Counted from the first letter of the stretch, positions 48,471 through 57,761 are shown. The stretch is 64,000 bases of DNA from Alicyclobacillus tolerans (GCF_021739485.1 NZ_JAJFNK010000020.1:35064-99063), one strand, 5' to 3'. Program-made: numbers and translations. Notes: generated from the sequence alone by a model not told the origin.

Positions 48471-48686
48471 ATGGAAATACGCAAGGTAACCTACAGCGAC
48501 TCAAATCCCGTCGAGATTCGCCGTTGGATTGAGCATCTGATCGAAGTGGTGCTTTCCGAGGAGATGGGGCTAAGCTCAATGGACGAAATGAAACTAAAGA
48601 CGTCGAAATATTTGGAGGACAACGCTTTGAATCACAATCCGGAAAGGCCGGGGCAAATCCACAACGACGACCCTAACCATGGATAG
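48471..48686 (+). CDS. Small protein 3 of the recombinase operon (71 aa)
   Basis: It starts at ATG 48471, 8 nt after AGGAGG. It is charged and helical (NPVEIRRWIEHLIEVVLSEEMG) with a polar tail. It ends 21 nt before the first serine recombinase. No family is recognised. Confidence 0.6.
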   Translation: MEIRKVTYSDSNPVEIRRWIEHLIEVVLSEEMGLSSMDEMKLKTSKYLEDNALNHNPERPGQIHNDDPNHG

Positions 48687-48707
48687 GGTCAAGGTAGGGT
48701 TGACATC

Positions 48708-50066
48708 ATGAGACAGTCGCAAGGTCATCTCAGAAAAACACGAGCTATTGTATATGTCCGGGTAAGTACAGAACGTCAGGATGTAGATACCCAAATCCGG
48801 ATGGGAAAAGCCTTAGCCAAAGAATTGGGCTATGAGGATGAGGCTATTCTCGTTATCTCCGATCATGGTGTTAGTGCGCGAAAAAAAGCGATGACGGAGC
48901 GAAATGGACTTAATGCCGCCTTGGCCGAAATCGAAAAAGGCGACGTGGGACACTTCATTGTTCGTGATCGCGACCGGGTGGCACGGAACATGATTGAGCA
49001 CTTACAACTTTATAAGAGGATCAGAAAACACGATACCGTTTTTTGCTTGTCCGATCCAGCCGCTACGCCCATCTCCAATAAATATGGTGAAGAGGCCTAT
49101 TTTGCCCTTCAGGCGGAAATTGATGGGAACAACATCGCGAATCGTACCGCCAAGGCAGCGCGTTTTTACCTTCCAGCCCCACTGGGTTTGCGTAAGGAGG
49201 GGAAAAAGGGAAAAACCCGCTATGTTCACACGGATCAGATTGAGGTCGTCAAAGACCTGTTTGTATCGTTCAATTTAATCCAGTCCACCAACGAATATCA
49301 AGCTTTTCGGCGGCGCTGGAAACAGAAAATTGGAAAATACCCAGATTCCATTTTGACTCATGGACTGTATGCCGCGACTATGATTGACGGTGACATGATG
49401 ATCCGCCAAGACAACGTAGAGCCAATCGTGGACCTTTCCGTCATTTTAGACAATCGGGCAAAACTTAACGCATGGGGATATCCCGTTAGGTCGGCGAAGA
49501 AGCCACGACATCCTATGCCAAGGTTGGTGACAGTCCCCTGCTGGTGTGTAGACTGTCAGGTTGAACTTCAGACAGTCACCCGTGGAGACCACCGAACCTT
49601 CCGATGCCCAACATGTAAAGTTAAAGTGTCGGAGTCTGTGGTACATAACATTTTACTGCAAACTGTGTCGGAACTGGTGGACGGCCTAGACCCAGAAAAA
49701 CTAAGAACCCTGACTGAAATGAAAATCGTGCAACAACGCCGACTTGAGAGAAGACGGCACAACCAACTACAACGACAGCAATCCGATGTACGGCGTCAAA
49801 TCTTGCAACTTCCATCGCGAAACATGGCTGCTCTTTTAGAGAAAAATCGAGAAATCACAGTCGAAATTTCTCGGATTGAGGAACGTATTGCCACACTGGA
49901 CGAAATCCTGACGGACGTGGAACAATTACGAGTACTCCTTATCAATCGAATAAACCAATGGGTGGCATTACATTCGGAAACGCTGGAGTACCTGCTTATT
50001 GACCACGTTGGCATACGCAAAGATGCGCTATTCGTGTATCACCGATTTGGCAATTTCATTTCGTAG
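48708..50066 (+). CDS. Large serine recombinase, first of a tandem pair
   Basis: The 452-aa protein has an N-terminal resolvase domain with the nucleophile S20 in YVRVSTERQ and the catalytic Arg region RDRDRVARN. The middle recombinase domain is poorly conserved (PLGLRKEG ... ILTHGLYAA). A zinc ribbon follows (CWCVDC ... CPTC, ~270-300), then a coiled coil rich in Arg, Gln and Glu (~325-410). The start is ATG 48708 after GGTAGGG. The next recombinase begins 15 nt downstream. Confidence 0.92.
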   Translation: MRQSQGHLRKTRAIVYVRVSTERQDVDTQIRMGKALAKELGYEDEAILVISDHGVSARKKAMTERNGLNAALAEIEKGDVGHFIVRDRDRVARNMIEHLQLYKRIRKHDTVFCLSDPAATPISNKYGEEAYFALQAEIDGNNIANRTAKAARFYLPAPLGLRKEGKKGKTRYVHTDQIEVVKDLFVSFNLIQSTNEYQAFRRRWKQKIGKYPDSILTHGLYAATMIDGDMMIRQDNVEPIVDLSVILDNRAKLNAWGYPVRSAKKPRHPMPRLVTVPCWCVDCQVELQTVTRGDHRTFRCPTCKVKVSESVVHNILLQTVSELVDGLDPEKLRTLTEMKIVQQRRLERRRHNQLQRQQSDVRRQILQLPSRNMAALLEKNREITVEISRIEERIATLDEILTDVEQLRVLLINRINQWVALHSETLEYLLIDHVGIRKDALFVYHRFGNFIS

Positions 50067-50081
50067 AAGAAGGGGTTCTCG

Positions 50082-51641
50082 ATGAGTGAACGACTACTTT
50101 TTGGTTCGTACGTGCGTGTCTCGTCGCAACAACAACAAAATGACGACACCGAACAATATCAACACAAGTATAACGAGGCAATGGTGAAGCGCGTAGATGG
50201 CATACTGGTAGACACTTATTTCGATCCCGCAGTAAGTGGATACAAGCGCGCGGCTCATCAGCGCAAAGAGCTTATGCGTATGCTCGAGGACATTCGCGAA
50301 GGAGAGATCAACGCGGTCGTGTTTTTTGAAGAAAGTCGTTTGACGAGGCAGATCATCGACTTTTATACCGACGTTCTCGCGCCCGCCCTAAAACTGAATC
50401 CAGAAATTGTGTTTTATAAATCGTCCACCGGAGAACTGTGGGATCCATTTAGTGTGGCAGCGAAACAAAGTTTGATACAAGCGTATGCTGACTCAGAGAA
50501 CAAAAGTCGGTTGGCAACACAAGTACAAAACAGCATCTTTAATGATGAAAAAAGACGCCCCGGAGCGGCTCTGCCCTTTGGTATTTTAAGGGTTTCCGAA
50601 GACAAGCTCAGAGTCAATGACTTGTTTCCCGTAGTGCTATTTATCTTTGAATTGGCCTCGTGGGGTTATTCGGAACGTAACATTAGCAGGATTCTCAATG
50701 CCATACGCCCTGGCAATCGAGACTATGCACACACGGAAATTCACTATATTTTATACAATCCGTTGTACATTGGCATGATTTCTCTTCATCGGCGCAAGAG
50801 CAGAGACAACGGCACTCTTAGGCCCATGGGTGAGTTCCCAATGTACCAAAAATACCCTCCTCTGGTTCCAAGGGACCTGTGGGACTTAGCGCATTTCGAA
50901 CTGCAAAAAAAATCGACGAACAAAAGTTATCGAACACAGACTTCCTTTTTACTTTCAGGTGTGGTCTCATGTAGTCGGTGTCATGAACATTTGAAGTCAA
51001 AAAATAGCTTAAAAAAAGACGTGAAAGGGAATATGAAGCTACGGAACAAACATGGGGAATTACTGCGATACTATTTTTGCCCGCAATGTGGTCAGAGGTT
51101 CAACCCCGAAGAGTTGGATCCGGAGATTCTCAAATTGCTGAGACATGAGTTGGGGCGCTATGTGACTACTACGGGAGTCATCCAAAAGATCCAGGCATGG
51201 AATAGGTATTTGTCTCGTTTACAACGGGATCTTGATGCGGAGATAGAACATCATGAGTTCCAAATCCAGCAGTTTCAAGGAACATACTACCAAAAGCAGT
51301 TCAGCAAGGATACACTTGACGAACTGTATGTCTTGACCAAGGAACACGTCAGCGAGCTAAGGGAGGCTAAGACAACAGTTCTAAACTTAGGCGCGCAATT
51401 GGAGATGTTGAGTGATCCCCACAACATACAAAGAATGGTAGACAGAGTGAAGGCAATTAACGAATTTGTACCTCCCCAGGAGTTGCGATACTTCGTGCTC
51501 AATATGGTGGAAAGTTGCGAAGTCGTAATTTCTAGAGGCCATTTAATCATTGAGGAGTTAACCTTTCGTACATTACCCATGCCTTATTTTTCGGAGCAAG
51601 TCCATGAAATCGAACGCCTTGTAAGAGGGCTTCCATCATGA
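50082..51641 (+). CDS. Large serine recombinase, second of a tandem pair
   Basis: The 519-aa protein has the nucleophile S14 in SYVRVSSQQ and active-site arginines in EESRLTRQ. A recombinase domain (~150-260, with YNPLYIGMI), a zinc ribbon (CSRCHEH ... CPQCGQRF, ~300-345) and a long coiled-coil C-terminus follow. The start is ATG 50082 after AAGAAGGGG. The sequence differs clearly from the first serine recombinase, so the pair may act together, as staphylococcal CcrA and CcrB do; that comparison is inference from arrangement and length. Confidence 0.92.
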   Translation: MSERLLFGSYVRVSSQQQQNDDTEQYQHKYNEAMVKRVDGILVDTYFDPAVSGYKRAAHQRKELMRMLEDIREGEINAVVFFEESRLTRQIIDFYTDVLAPALKLNPEIVFYKSSTGELWDPFSVAAKQSLIQAYADSENKSRLATQVQNSIFNDEKRRPGAALPFGILRVSEDKLRVNDLFPVVLFIFELASWGYSERNISRILNAIRPGNRDYAHTEIHYILYNPLYIGMISLHRRKSRDNGTLRPMGEFPMYQKYPPLVPRDLWDLAHFELQKKSTNKSYRTQTSFLLSGVVSCSRCHEHLKSKNSLKKDVKGNMKLRNKHGELLRYYFCPQCGQRFNPEELDPEILKLLRHELGRYVTTTGVIQKIQAWNRYLSRLQRDLDAEIEHHEFQIQQFQGTYYQKQFSKDTLDELYVLTKEHVSELREAKTTVLNLGAQLEMLSDPHNIQRMVDRVKAINEFVPPQELRYFVLNMVESCEVVISRGHLIIEELTFRTLPMPYFSEQVHEIERLVRGLPS

Positions 51642-51744
51642 ACAAAGGTAACCTGTCATCCGAAACAAAATAGTTTTCAATTAGCGAGGCAATTTGTATG
51701 ATCCCGGATTTCGACGATTGTGTCTTCATGAACTGATGTGAATA

Positions 51745-51820
51745 ATTGAAAAGGTGCTCCCCGTATGGCTAAGGTGAGTTTGTCTAGAACAACATCTTCG
51801 CTAGGAAGGAGCACCTTTTG
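51745..51820 (+). repeat. Inverted repeat at the left end of the IS1380-type remnant
   Basis: AAAAGGTGCTCC and GGAGCACCTTTT are perfect 12-bp arms lying directly before the transposase start. This fits an IS leader. The upstream gap from 51642 shows no gene. Confidence 0.55.
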
Positions 51821-51821
51821 G

Positions 51822-52172
51822 ATGAAACAATCTAATCATACACGAAGTCAGTACGCTCGGAAAAGCTCTACAATTCATACTCGCTACGATCTGAATGCCG
51901 CCACCTCCTTTGGCGGTGCAACTGGCCTCATAGATTTCGTTTTGGGAACGGGTATTGACAGGGAGTTTTGGGTACAGGAATTACGCAAGGGCAGAAACAC
52001 CCAGTTCCACATGGATGACATGGCTCTGACCATCATACTTGGTTCGTTGCTGGGTCAGGAACGATTTTCCACTTTAAGGATATCGAACAAGAACCCCTGT
52101 TGAAGTTGAAGTGGGATCTACCGAAGCTGCCCGATACGACACTGCTGTATAAGGACTTGAAGCGGCTCGGTT
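51822..52172 (+). pseudogene. IS1380-type transposase, N-terminal remnant with frameshift
   Basis: From ATG 51822 (after GGAGC) the reading gives a typical IS1380-family N-terminus: HTRYDLNAATSFGGA, FVLGTGIDRE, FHMDDMALTIILGSLLGQER. One base is missing at about 52063; in the next frame the family sequence resumes (LKLKWDLPKLPDTTLLYKDL). It then stops abruptly near 52172, where unrelated coding sequence begins. About 115 of an expected 400-450 residues remain, without the DDE catalytic residues. Confidence 0.8.
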
Positions 52173-52173
52173 C

Positions 52174-52549
52174 CGACGTTGTGGTGTGTATCGGTTTGAT
52201 TTACCTTACGGTATTAGGACACCTTTTGCACATCATGTCTATGCGTTTTGCACTGACTGCATACGGAATCATGTTCTTGTTGATCGGCAATGTGTTACCG
52301 CGTCTTCAACCAAATTGGTGGATTGGAATTCGGACACCTTGGACTCTTTCGAGCGAAGAATGCTGGACTCGGACGCATCGGTTTGGCGGACAACTCGGCA
52401 TCCCGACGGCTATTCTTATCATTCTTCTCGCTTGGGTTTTGCCCACTCACACGCACAGTAAGATGATGGTTTTGCCGGCTGTTGGACTGATTCTTTTGTA
52501 GGCGCTCATTACTGTCGTCGCATCGTATTTTTACAGGAAGAAGGAATAG
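52174..52549 (+). pseudogene. SdpI-family protein fragment with internal stop
   Basis: Continuing in the shifted transposase frame are three hydrophobic segments and the SdpI signature (LLIGNVLPRLQPNWWIGIRTPWTLSSEECWTRTHR without interruption). SdpI-type proteins give immunity to the SdpC toxin or act in similar membrane roles (known). The N-terminal half is missing. A TAG stop at 52499-52501 interrupts the last helix, after which the frame continues to YFYRKKE and a TAG at 52547-52549. No toxin gene is seen nearby. Confidence 0.75.
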
Positions 52550-52634
52550 CTGTAGTGACAAAGGGCATCGTGACAATGTGGTACGGTGTCCTTTATGTTT
52601 CTTAATGGTACAAAACCCTGTTTTTCGATAGGAT

Positions 52635-52654
52635 CTGCCGTTAACGGGGGCAAG
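52635..52654 (+). repeat. Variant copy of the GGGCAG element
   Basis: CTGCCGTTAACGGGGGCAAG resembles the element seen downstream but has one extra base in the final box. No gene starts directly after it. Confidence 0.4.
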
Positions 52655-52713
52655 TCCCTGACAGCGGCTGCTCGCCGGTCTTGCATATACATGCAGTGGA
52701 CAAGACACGCGTC

Positions 52714-52732
52714 TTGCTGCACATCAGGGCAG
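52714..52732 (+). repeat. GGGCAG element, copy 1
   Basis: TTGCTGCACATCAGGGCAG lies 75 bp before the first lipoprotein gene. CTGC and GCAG can pair. Confidence 0.7.
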
Positions 52733-52807
52733 ATAAACTACACAAAACGGGTGCCTGCTGGCACGGTATCCGTTGCTAATACGTCTCACAAACAAAGGGG
52801 TGGTTTT

Positions 52808-53269
52808 ATGAATAATGTGGTGTTGTCTGTTTTGCTTGCTTCGCTTTTACTGGTTGGGTGTGGAAATAGCAATCAAACGACATCTCCACCCACAACATCA
52901 AGTTCAACAAATAATGTACAGCCTCCGAAAGCTTCTGCCACGATTGGCAACGAACGAATTCAAACGGTCATCAACGGATATCAATGGTCTGATGGGAATC
53001 ACACATCCATTGGCGACGCCGCATCTGATCCCGCAAAGAACTTAAAGAAATATGATGCAACAGTTGGCGAAAGAGTAACATTTTCATTCGACCAGAAACC
53101 CAAAAGCATAAAGCTCGCAATGTGGTCAAACGGGAAACAGGCGTCCACCACGGCGTTGAACAATCCTTCGTTTTCGTTACCATCGGAAGCAGGAGATTAC
53201 ACGTATGAAGTGACTGGTCAGTGGGGAAATGACTATGTGAATTACGACTTTGAAGTTCAAGTTCATTAG
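52808..53269 (+). CDS. Lipoprotein, unrecognised (153 aa)
   Basis: The start is ATG 52808 after AAAGGGGTGG. A signal peptide ends in the lipobox LLVGC (Cys near residue 18), so the protein should be anchored outside the membrane. A Thr/Ser-rich linker follows, then a beta-rich domain with conserved-looking Trp and Tyr (SFSLPSEAGDYTYEVTGQW) resembling an immunoglobulin-like fold. No family is recognised. Confidence 0.8.
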   Translation: MNNVVLSVLLASLLLVGCGNSNQTTSPPTTSSSTNNVQPPKASATIGNERIQTVINGYQWSDGNHTSIGDAASDPAKNLKKYDATVGERVTFSFDQKPKSIKLAMWSNGKQASTTALNNPSFSLPSEAGDYTYEVTGQWGNDYVNYDFEVQVH

Positions 53270-53281
53270 TTGAGCAATTTG

Positions 53282-53300
53282 TTCTGACGTTAAAGGGCAG
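53282..53300 (+). repeat. GGGCAG element, copy 2
   Basis: TTCTGACGTTAAAGGGCAG lies 26 bp before the next start codon; TTAACTGCAATTAG follows. Confidence 0.7.
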
Positions 53301-53326
53301 TTAACTGCAATTAGGGGGCGAAAGGG

Positions 53327-53776
53327 TTGCGCCTTTGGGTTTTTGGTATGATATCTTTTTTAATGCTTGCGGGGTGTGGTCAAGACACTTCAACTTCCTC
53401 TCCAAGTGGGTCTTCCAGTCATCCCAGTCAGATATTGAAATACCAAAAAGTTGATTTTAACGAGATCCCTACGCAGGTTGAAAATTTGGTTCGGCAGTTT
53501 ACAATTCCAGGACGATCAACGAATCAGCCAGTTCTTCTTACTAAAAATCTAAACGGTAAAATGTATATTTTTATCAGCAGAGGTCTCGTACCAACCAGTG
53601 GATACGACGTTAGTGTCACAAAGGTTGCACAGACGGAAAACAATATTGTCATCTACTACAAGTTTACTAATCCAAAACCTGGGGAAGTACTCGCAAACCA
53701 CAGCAATATGGATTACACGATAGTGGTCATTCCAATGAGAAATCTCCCTGTCGTCTTTGTTGGTGCAGCAAGTTAA
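53327..53776 (+). CDS. Lipoprotein with PrcB C-terminal-like domain (149 aa)
   Basis: The start is TTG 53327 after GGGGGCGAAAGGG. The signal peptide ends in LAGC (Cys at residue 17). After a Ser-rich linker, residues about 70-145 resemble the PrcB C-terminal domain (SRGLVPTSGYDVSV ... NNIVIYYKFTNPKPGE ... YTIVVIPM). PrcB partners a protease in other bacteria (known); no protease gene is next to it here. Confidence 0.75.
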   Translation: MRLWVFGMISFLMLAGCGQDTSTSSPSGSSSHPSQILKYQKVDFNEIPTQVENLVRQFTIPGRSTNQPVLLTKNLNGKMYIFISRGLVPTSGYDVSVTKVAQTENNIVIYYKFTNPKPGEVLANHSNMDYTIVVIPMRNLPVVFVGAAS

Positions 53777-53820
53777 TAACATAGATTTTTACATAAACAT
53801 TCATTTGTGTCATCGTAGCA

Positions 53821-53839
53821 TTCCGTCGTAAAAGGGCAG
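53821..53839 (+). repeat. GGGCAG element, copy 3
   Basis: TTCCGTCGTAAAAGGGCAG is followed by TTATATGCAATTAGACC, nearly the same trailing sequence as copy 2. It lies 115 bp before the class B PBP. Confidence 0.7.
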
Positions 53840-53954
53840 TTATATGCAATTAGACCGCCTTCTGTAACGTAACTATTTGCCCTATGGATTCGTCTTTGTT
53901 AGTGTATGAAAATTGTCCGAAGGCTCTTGCAACGAAATGAAATGAGGGACAGCA

Positions 53955-56029
53955 GTGAAACGCAAGCGACGAGAAAAAACTGAATTAGGAGTTAAACCAC
54001 AAAAGCGGGTGCTGACTCCGCGCATTGGTTTTGTCTATGGTCTCGTCTTTCTTTCTTTGACTTCTTTGATTGTGCGTTTGGGGTATCTGCAGATTGGGAA
54101 AGGCAGCACCTTGCGCCAGGAAGCCATGACGACTTCTCTGACCAAAATTCCTGTCATGCCTGCCCGCGGGTGGATGTTCGACCGCAACGGCAATCTGTTA
54201 GCTTACGACCAGCCTATTTACAGCGTCTACTTAACGCGAATGAAGAATCAAAACGATCAGGCCATGGCGAACCAGCTCGCTCCTTGGTTCAACACGACGC
54301 CAGCACATGTCCTGCAGTTGATGCAGGCGCAGCCAGGATATGCAACCATTTCGTTGTTTAAAAACATCACACCCAAACAACTGGCTTTGATAGAAGAAAA
54401 TCACTCCAATTTCCCGGGTCTTAACGTCGTAGCCGACTCTCAGCGCATCTATCCGAACGGCGACTTGGCCGGACAGGCGCTCGGGTACGTCGGGCCGATC
54501 ATGCCGGGGAACCAAAAGCAGTATCCGAATTACCTTCCTTCTCAATCGGTGGGTGAAACAGGTCTTGAGGCCGAATACGAATCTTTGCTTCAAGGCAAGG
54601 TCGGGTATCAGGTAGTAGAAAACAACATCGGCGGCACACCGGTTAAAAATGTGGGTTATTCACCGGCCCCGACGTCAGGCGACAACCTTGTCCTTACGTT
54701 GGACGGACGGCTTCAAGCCGAAGCGCAACAGCAGATGCAAAACATGGTTACGTCCTCTGCGTTTAGCAGCAGCATTACGCAAGGCGCGGCCGTAGTTTTG
54801 AACGTCCATACCGGCGGCGTTTTAGCGATGGTCAGTTACCCATACCTCGATCCAAACTGGTACACCAACGGGTCGTTTGTCAAACACGCCCAGTATCTCC
54901 AGACATCCGGCGCGCAAGTGAACAACGTGATTTACGGAGCATTGTACCCAGGATCCACGGTGAAACCGGCAAACTTGATTACGGGGTTAACGTATGGAGC
55001 CATCACCCCGTCGACGACGATATACGACACCAACTGGACCATGATTGGTACGAGCCTACGCCCCGGCGATGGAGCTGCTGGGTTGACCGGCGTTCTCAAG
55101 GCCGTTGCAATTTCCGACGACACGTTTTTCTATCACCTTGGTCTCAACCTCGGTCAATGGATTGGCTCCACCGCAACTACGGGCGGCAGTCAGCCAGCAG
55201 GTATGAGCTACACGCATTGGCTGGAAACGGATTTTGCAAAAGGCATTACGGAGTTGTTCCAGGGCGAGGCCAACTTCGGTTTAGGACAGCTCACGGGTAT
55301 CGACCTGCCTGGTGAGCAAAAGGGCAGTTTTTACATTGAAAATTCGACAGAGAAATACAAGGAAGTTAATTTAAACCTGAAAAAGGCGGAACAGACCATT
55401 AAAAACACCGGCCGGTTCGTCAACTACGGCACCCCGGTGGACCTCGCGTTCGGCGCGATTGGTCAGTCGCATTCACGCCCATTGAGCTGGCGCAGTATGT
55501 TGCGACCATTGCCAATGGGGGCGAACGGCTACAGCCGCATTTGCTCAAGAAAGTGCTGCCACCGGAAGCGCAGCCAGGCAGCAATGCCGGCGTAAAACCG
55601 ATCAAGGTTTTCAAGCCCGTGGTGCAGAAAAAACTGAACATTAACCCAGCGTATCTGCAGTTAGCGCAGCAGGGCATGTGGGGCGTTTGCAACCTACCTT
55701 ACGGCACCGCCGCCGGAAGCTTCATGAATGCTCCTTATCGAGCTGCTGGAAAAACCGGAACGGCTCAGATATACATGCATGGCCACAAGGAGTACAATTC
55801 GGTGTTTATTGGCTATGCACCGTATAAGAACCCACAGATTGCCGTGGCGGTCATGATCCCTGGGGCTGGTTACGGTGCCCAGACTGCGGTGCCGTTAGCT
55901 AGGCAGTTGATGGACGACTACTTTAAGGAACATCATGAGTTCTTTCCGAAAAGCCAATGGCAAAGCCTGCAGATTCCAACAACTTGGAAGCAGTCTCCTG
56001 CGTATACCGTACCTGAGCACAGTCATTAG
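53955..56029 (+). pseudogene. Class B penicillin-binding protein (PBP2/MrdA type), frameshifted
   Basis: The first frame runs from GTG 53955 and has one membrane helix (~25-46), a PBP dimerisation domain (PARGWMFDRNGNLLAYD) and the transpeptidase motifs STVK (in YPGSTVKPAN) and SDD in ISDDTFFYHLG, the SxD form known from PBP2. At about 55471 one base is missing. The frame then shifts to the one that carries FTPIELAQYVATIANGGE, the essential KTGT motif (AAGKTGTAQIY) and the end at 56029. Each piece alone would be inactive or unstable. It may be a true pseudogene or a sequencing error. In a whole state it would be about 690 aa. Confidence 0.88.
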
Positions 56030-56166
56030 GCTTTCAACGAACTTTCCATCGCCTCGGCGGGTACCCGGACGCATCGCGCGGTGTCAAGGTACCGCGTTGT
56101 ACAGCGTCTCCCGTCCGGATTCCAAAACTATCCCAAGAGGGTAAGCCACAAAGGTGCATGTGGACA

Positions 56167-56195
56167 TCCTAATGTGCGACCATATTTTAGGATAA
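56167..56195 (+). repeat. Short inverted repeat in the 56030-56401 gap
   Basis: ATCCTAA and TTAGGAT flank about 13 bp. The rest of this 372-bp gap holds no gene, GGGCAG element or clear terminator that I can see. Confidence 0.4.
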
Positions 56196-56401
56196 TGAGA
56201 CATAGCTTCTGTTTACGCACACCCATCTACCCCAGCCGTCAAACGCTCGCCATCCTTCAGATCTACCTGTAGAGTCGGATGAGAGATACTGCAAATGAGA
56301 TAGAATGAGGGAGTAAACGAAAGATTATAGAGAGAGAAATGTGCAGTATGAATCATATTCCATTATTTAGTAACATTCAATTGTAACGAGGAGGGATATG
56401 C

Positions 56402-56950
56402 GTGGGTTCCAAAACGGGCTTGGTTTTATTAACGGTTATCTCTTGTCTGACACTCAGTGGTTGCTCGATTATTCCAAACCATAGCCCCCAACGGAAGAAC
56501 TACGCAGCATCGTTTTCATTCGATAATAGTACCCCTTTCTTGACAGCGGCTAAAGGGCAATATCAAACCCAGTTTGACGTGAAAGTGTCTGACTGGAGCC
56601 AGAACTATGACAAGAAAAACTGTGAGGTATTCCTGATTGTAACAGACAAAGATCATGTTCCAGTTACTGATTTGGAAACGAACAATCCTAATGACTTCTC
56701 ATACGGTGGCTGGTTCAATCTAGACGCTGAAAATTCCGCCTTGGAATCATTGGGGTTGCAACCATTTCCGACTCAGTCATCCATAAACAACTGGTTTAAC
56801 GTGATAAACAACTCCCAAACCACGTCCAAATTTATCGCACGTACCAATAAACCAGTCAATCCGAATGATTGGCGGTTCGTCATCATGGCGATTCGTGGCG
56901 AGCAAGGTGGAGCAAAGGTGTTATGGACGAAAGTTGTATCACCGTCTTAA
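56402..56950 (+). CDS. Lipoprotein, unrecognised (182 aa)
   Basis: The start is GTG 56402 after GAGGAGGG. The lipobox is LSGC (Cys at residue 21). The mature part is mixed beta (QTQFDVKVSDWSQNYD, FIARTNKPVNPNDWRFVIMAIRG) without a family I know. Unlike most neighbours it has no GGGCAG element upstream. Confidence 0.78.
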   Translation: MGSKTGLVLLTVISCLTLSGCSIIPNHSPQRKNYAASFSFDNSTPFLTAAKGQYQTQFDVKVSDWSQNYDKKNCEVFLIVTDKDHVPVTDLETNNPNDFSYGGWFNLDAENSALESLGLQPFPTQSSINNWFNVINNSQTTSKFIARTNKPVNPNDWRFVIMAIRGEQGGAKVLWTKVVSPS

Positions 56951-57054
56951 TTTATATGACTTGGTCTAATTCTTACTATGTAAACCGGGGCTTGAGTTGA
57001 GTAGCAATGGGACAATCTCCGTCGCATGATTATACAGGGCAAGTGGGCGGATGC

Positions 57055-57073
57055 TTATCAGACTCTTGGGCAG
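57055..57073 (+). repeat. GGGCAG element, copy 4 (diverged)
   Basis: TTATCAGACTCTTGGGCAG lies 79 bp before the next gene. CTCTT and AAGAG can form a small hairpin around GGGCAG. Confidence 0.5.
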
Positions 57074-57152
57074 AAGAGCTACGTAAGAACATTGGAATAC
57101 ATTGCATTTCTATGAGGTGGAAAACCTATCCTCAGAAGTTAGGGGGATAGGT

Positions 57153-57707
57153 ATGAGGGCTTTGAAAGCAAGTTTGATTTTGCTCTTCTTACTTTGGTCA
57201 CAACCAGAAACCGCATGGGCGTTAAATGCACCACAGCAGCAACAGGCAGAAGTGACTTATCCGTGCAGTGTAGTTCTGAATCCAGTAAATTCAATTCCCA
57301 ATGCACGTGGTGTGGCTTTAATAACCAAAGTCAAAAGGCAATACACCGCCTCACCGAATAGTCCGTGGTGGGAACGAGAGAGTGTGAGTATCCATGCCGA
57401 TTGGCTTCCTGCACCTTCATCTTTCGGTGATTATGACAGTTACGAAGGTTTCGCTGAGGTTAAAGGAAAAATCAGTTGGCGGTTCAAACTGACTTCAGTT
57501 CAAAACCCACAAAGTTTTATCAAAGGAACCACGTGGGTCGGGAACATTTACGATATTTCATACGGCATTCCTGTCAATACTAATGTCCAGGTTCGGTTAT
57601 CGAACTCCAAGATTCAAAAACTAGGTCCAGCGGTCTTGGAGAACACCTTGGACAACTGCCACAAATTTTTGTACGAAAGGGGGCAGAAACGCAGCAATCG
57701 TTACTGA
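57153..57707 (+). CDS. Secreted protein, unrecognised (184 aa)
   Basis: The start is ATG 57153 after GGGGG. A signal peptide (about residues 1-24, ending AWA) is followed by a beta-rich protein with SIHADWLPAPSSF and KGKISWRFKLTSVQ and a C-terminal CHKF cysteine. No family is recognised. A longer frame from 57102 lacks a ribosome site and a proper signal sequence. Confidence 0.7.
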   Translation: MRALKASLILLFLLWSQPETAWALNAPQQQQAEVTYPCSVVLNPVNSIPNARGVALITKVKRQYTASPNSPWWERESVSIHADWLPAPSSFGDYDSYEGFAEVKGKISWRFKLTSVQNPQSFIKGTTWVGNIYDISYGIPVNTNVQVRLSNSKIQKLGPAVLENTLDNCHKFLYERGQKRSNRY

Positions 57708-57719
57708 CCTAGCGGGCAG
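57701..57719 (+). repeat. GGGCAG element, copy 5
   Basis: TTACTGACCTAGCGGGCAG differs from copy 6 by one base. Its 5' end overlaps the last codons of the preceding gene, and it lies 42 bp before the next start. Confidence 0.8.
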
Positions 57720-57761
57720 TTTAATTCAAGAATGAGACTAAAAATATCACGGAGGCAACTG

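Noticed and set aside
45498..51720. Possible attachment repeat CCGGATTCGAC (45500) and CCGGATTTCGAC (51705)
   Set aside because: The two differ by an inserted base, the first lies inside the tRNA terminator loop, and a match this short can occur by chance.
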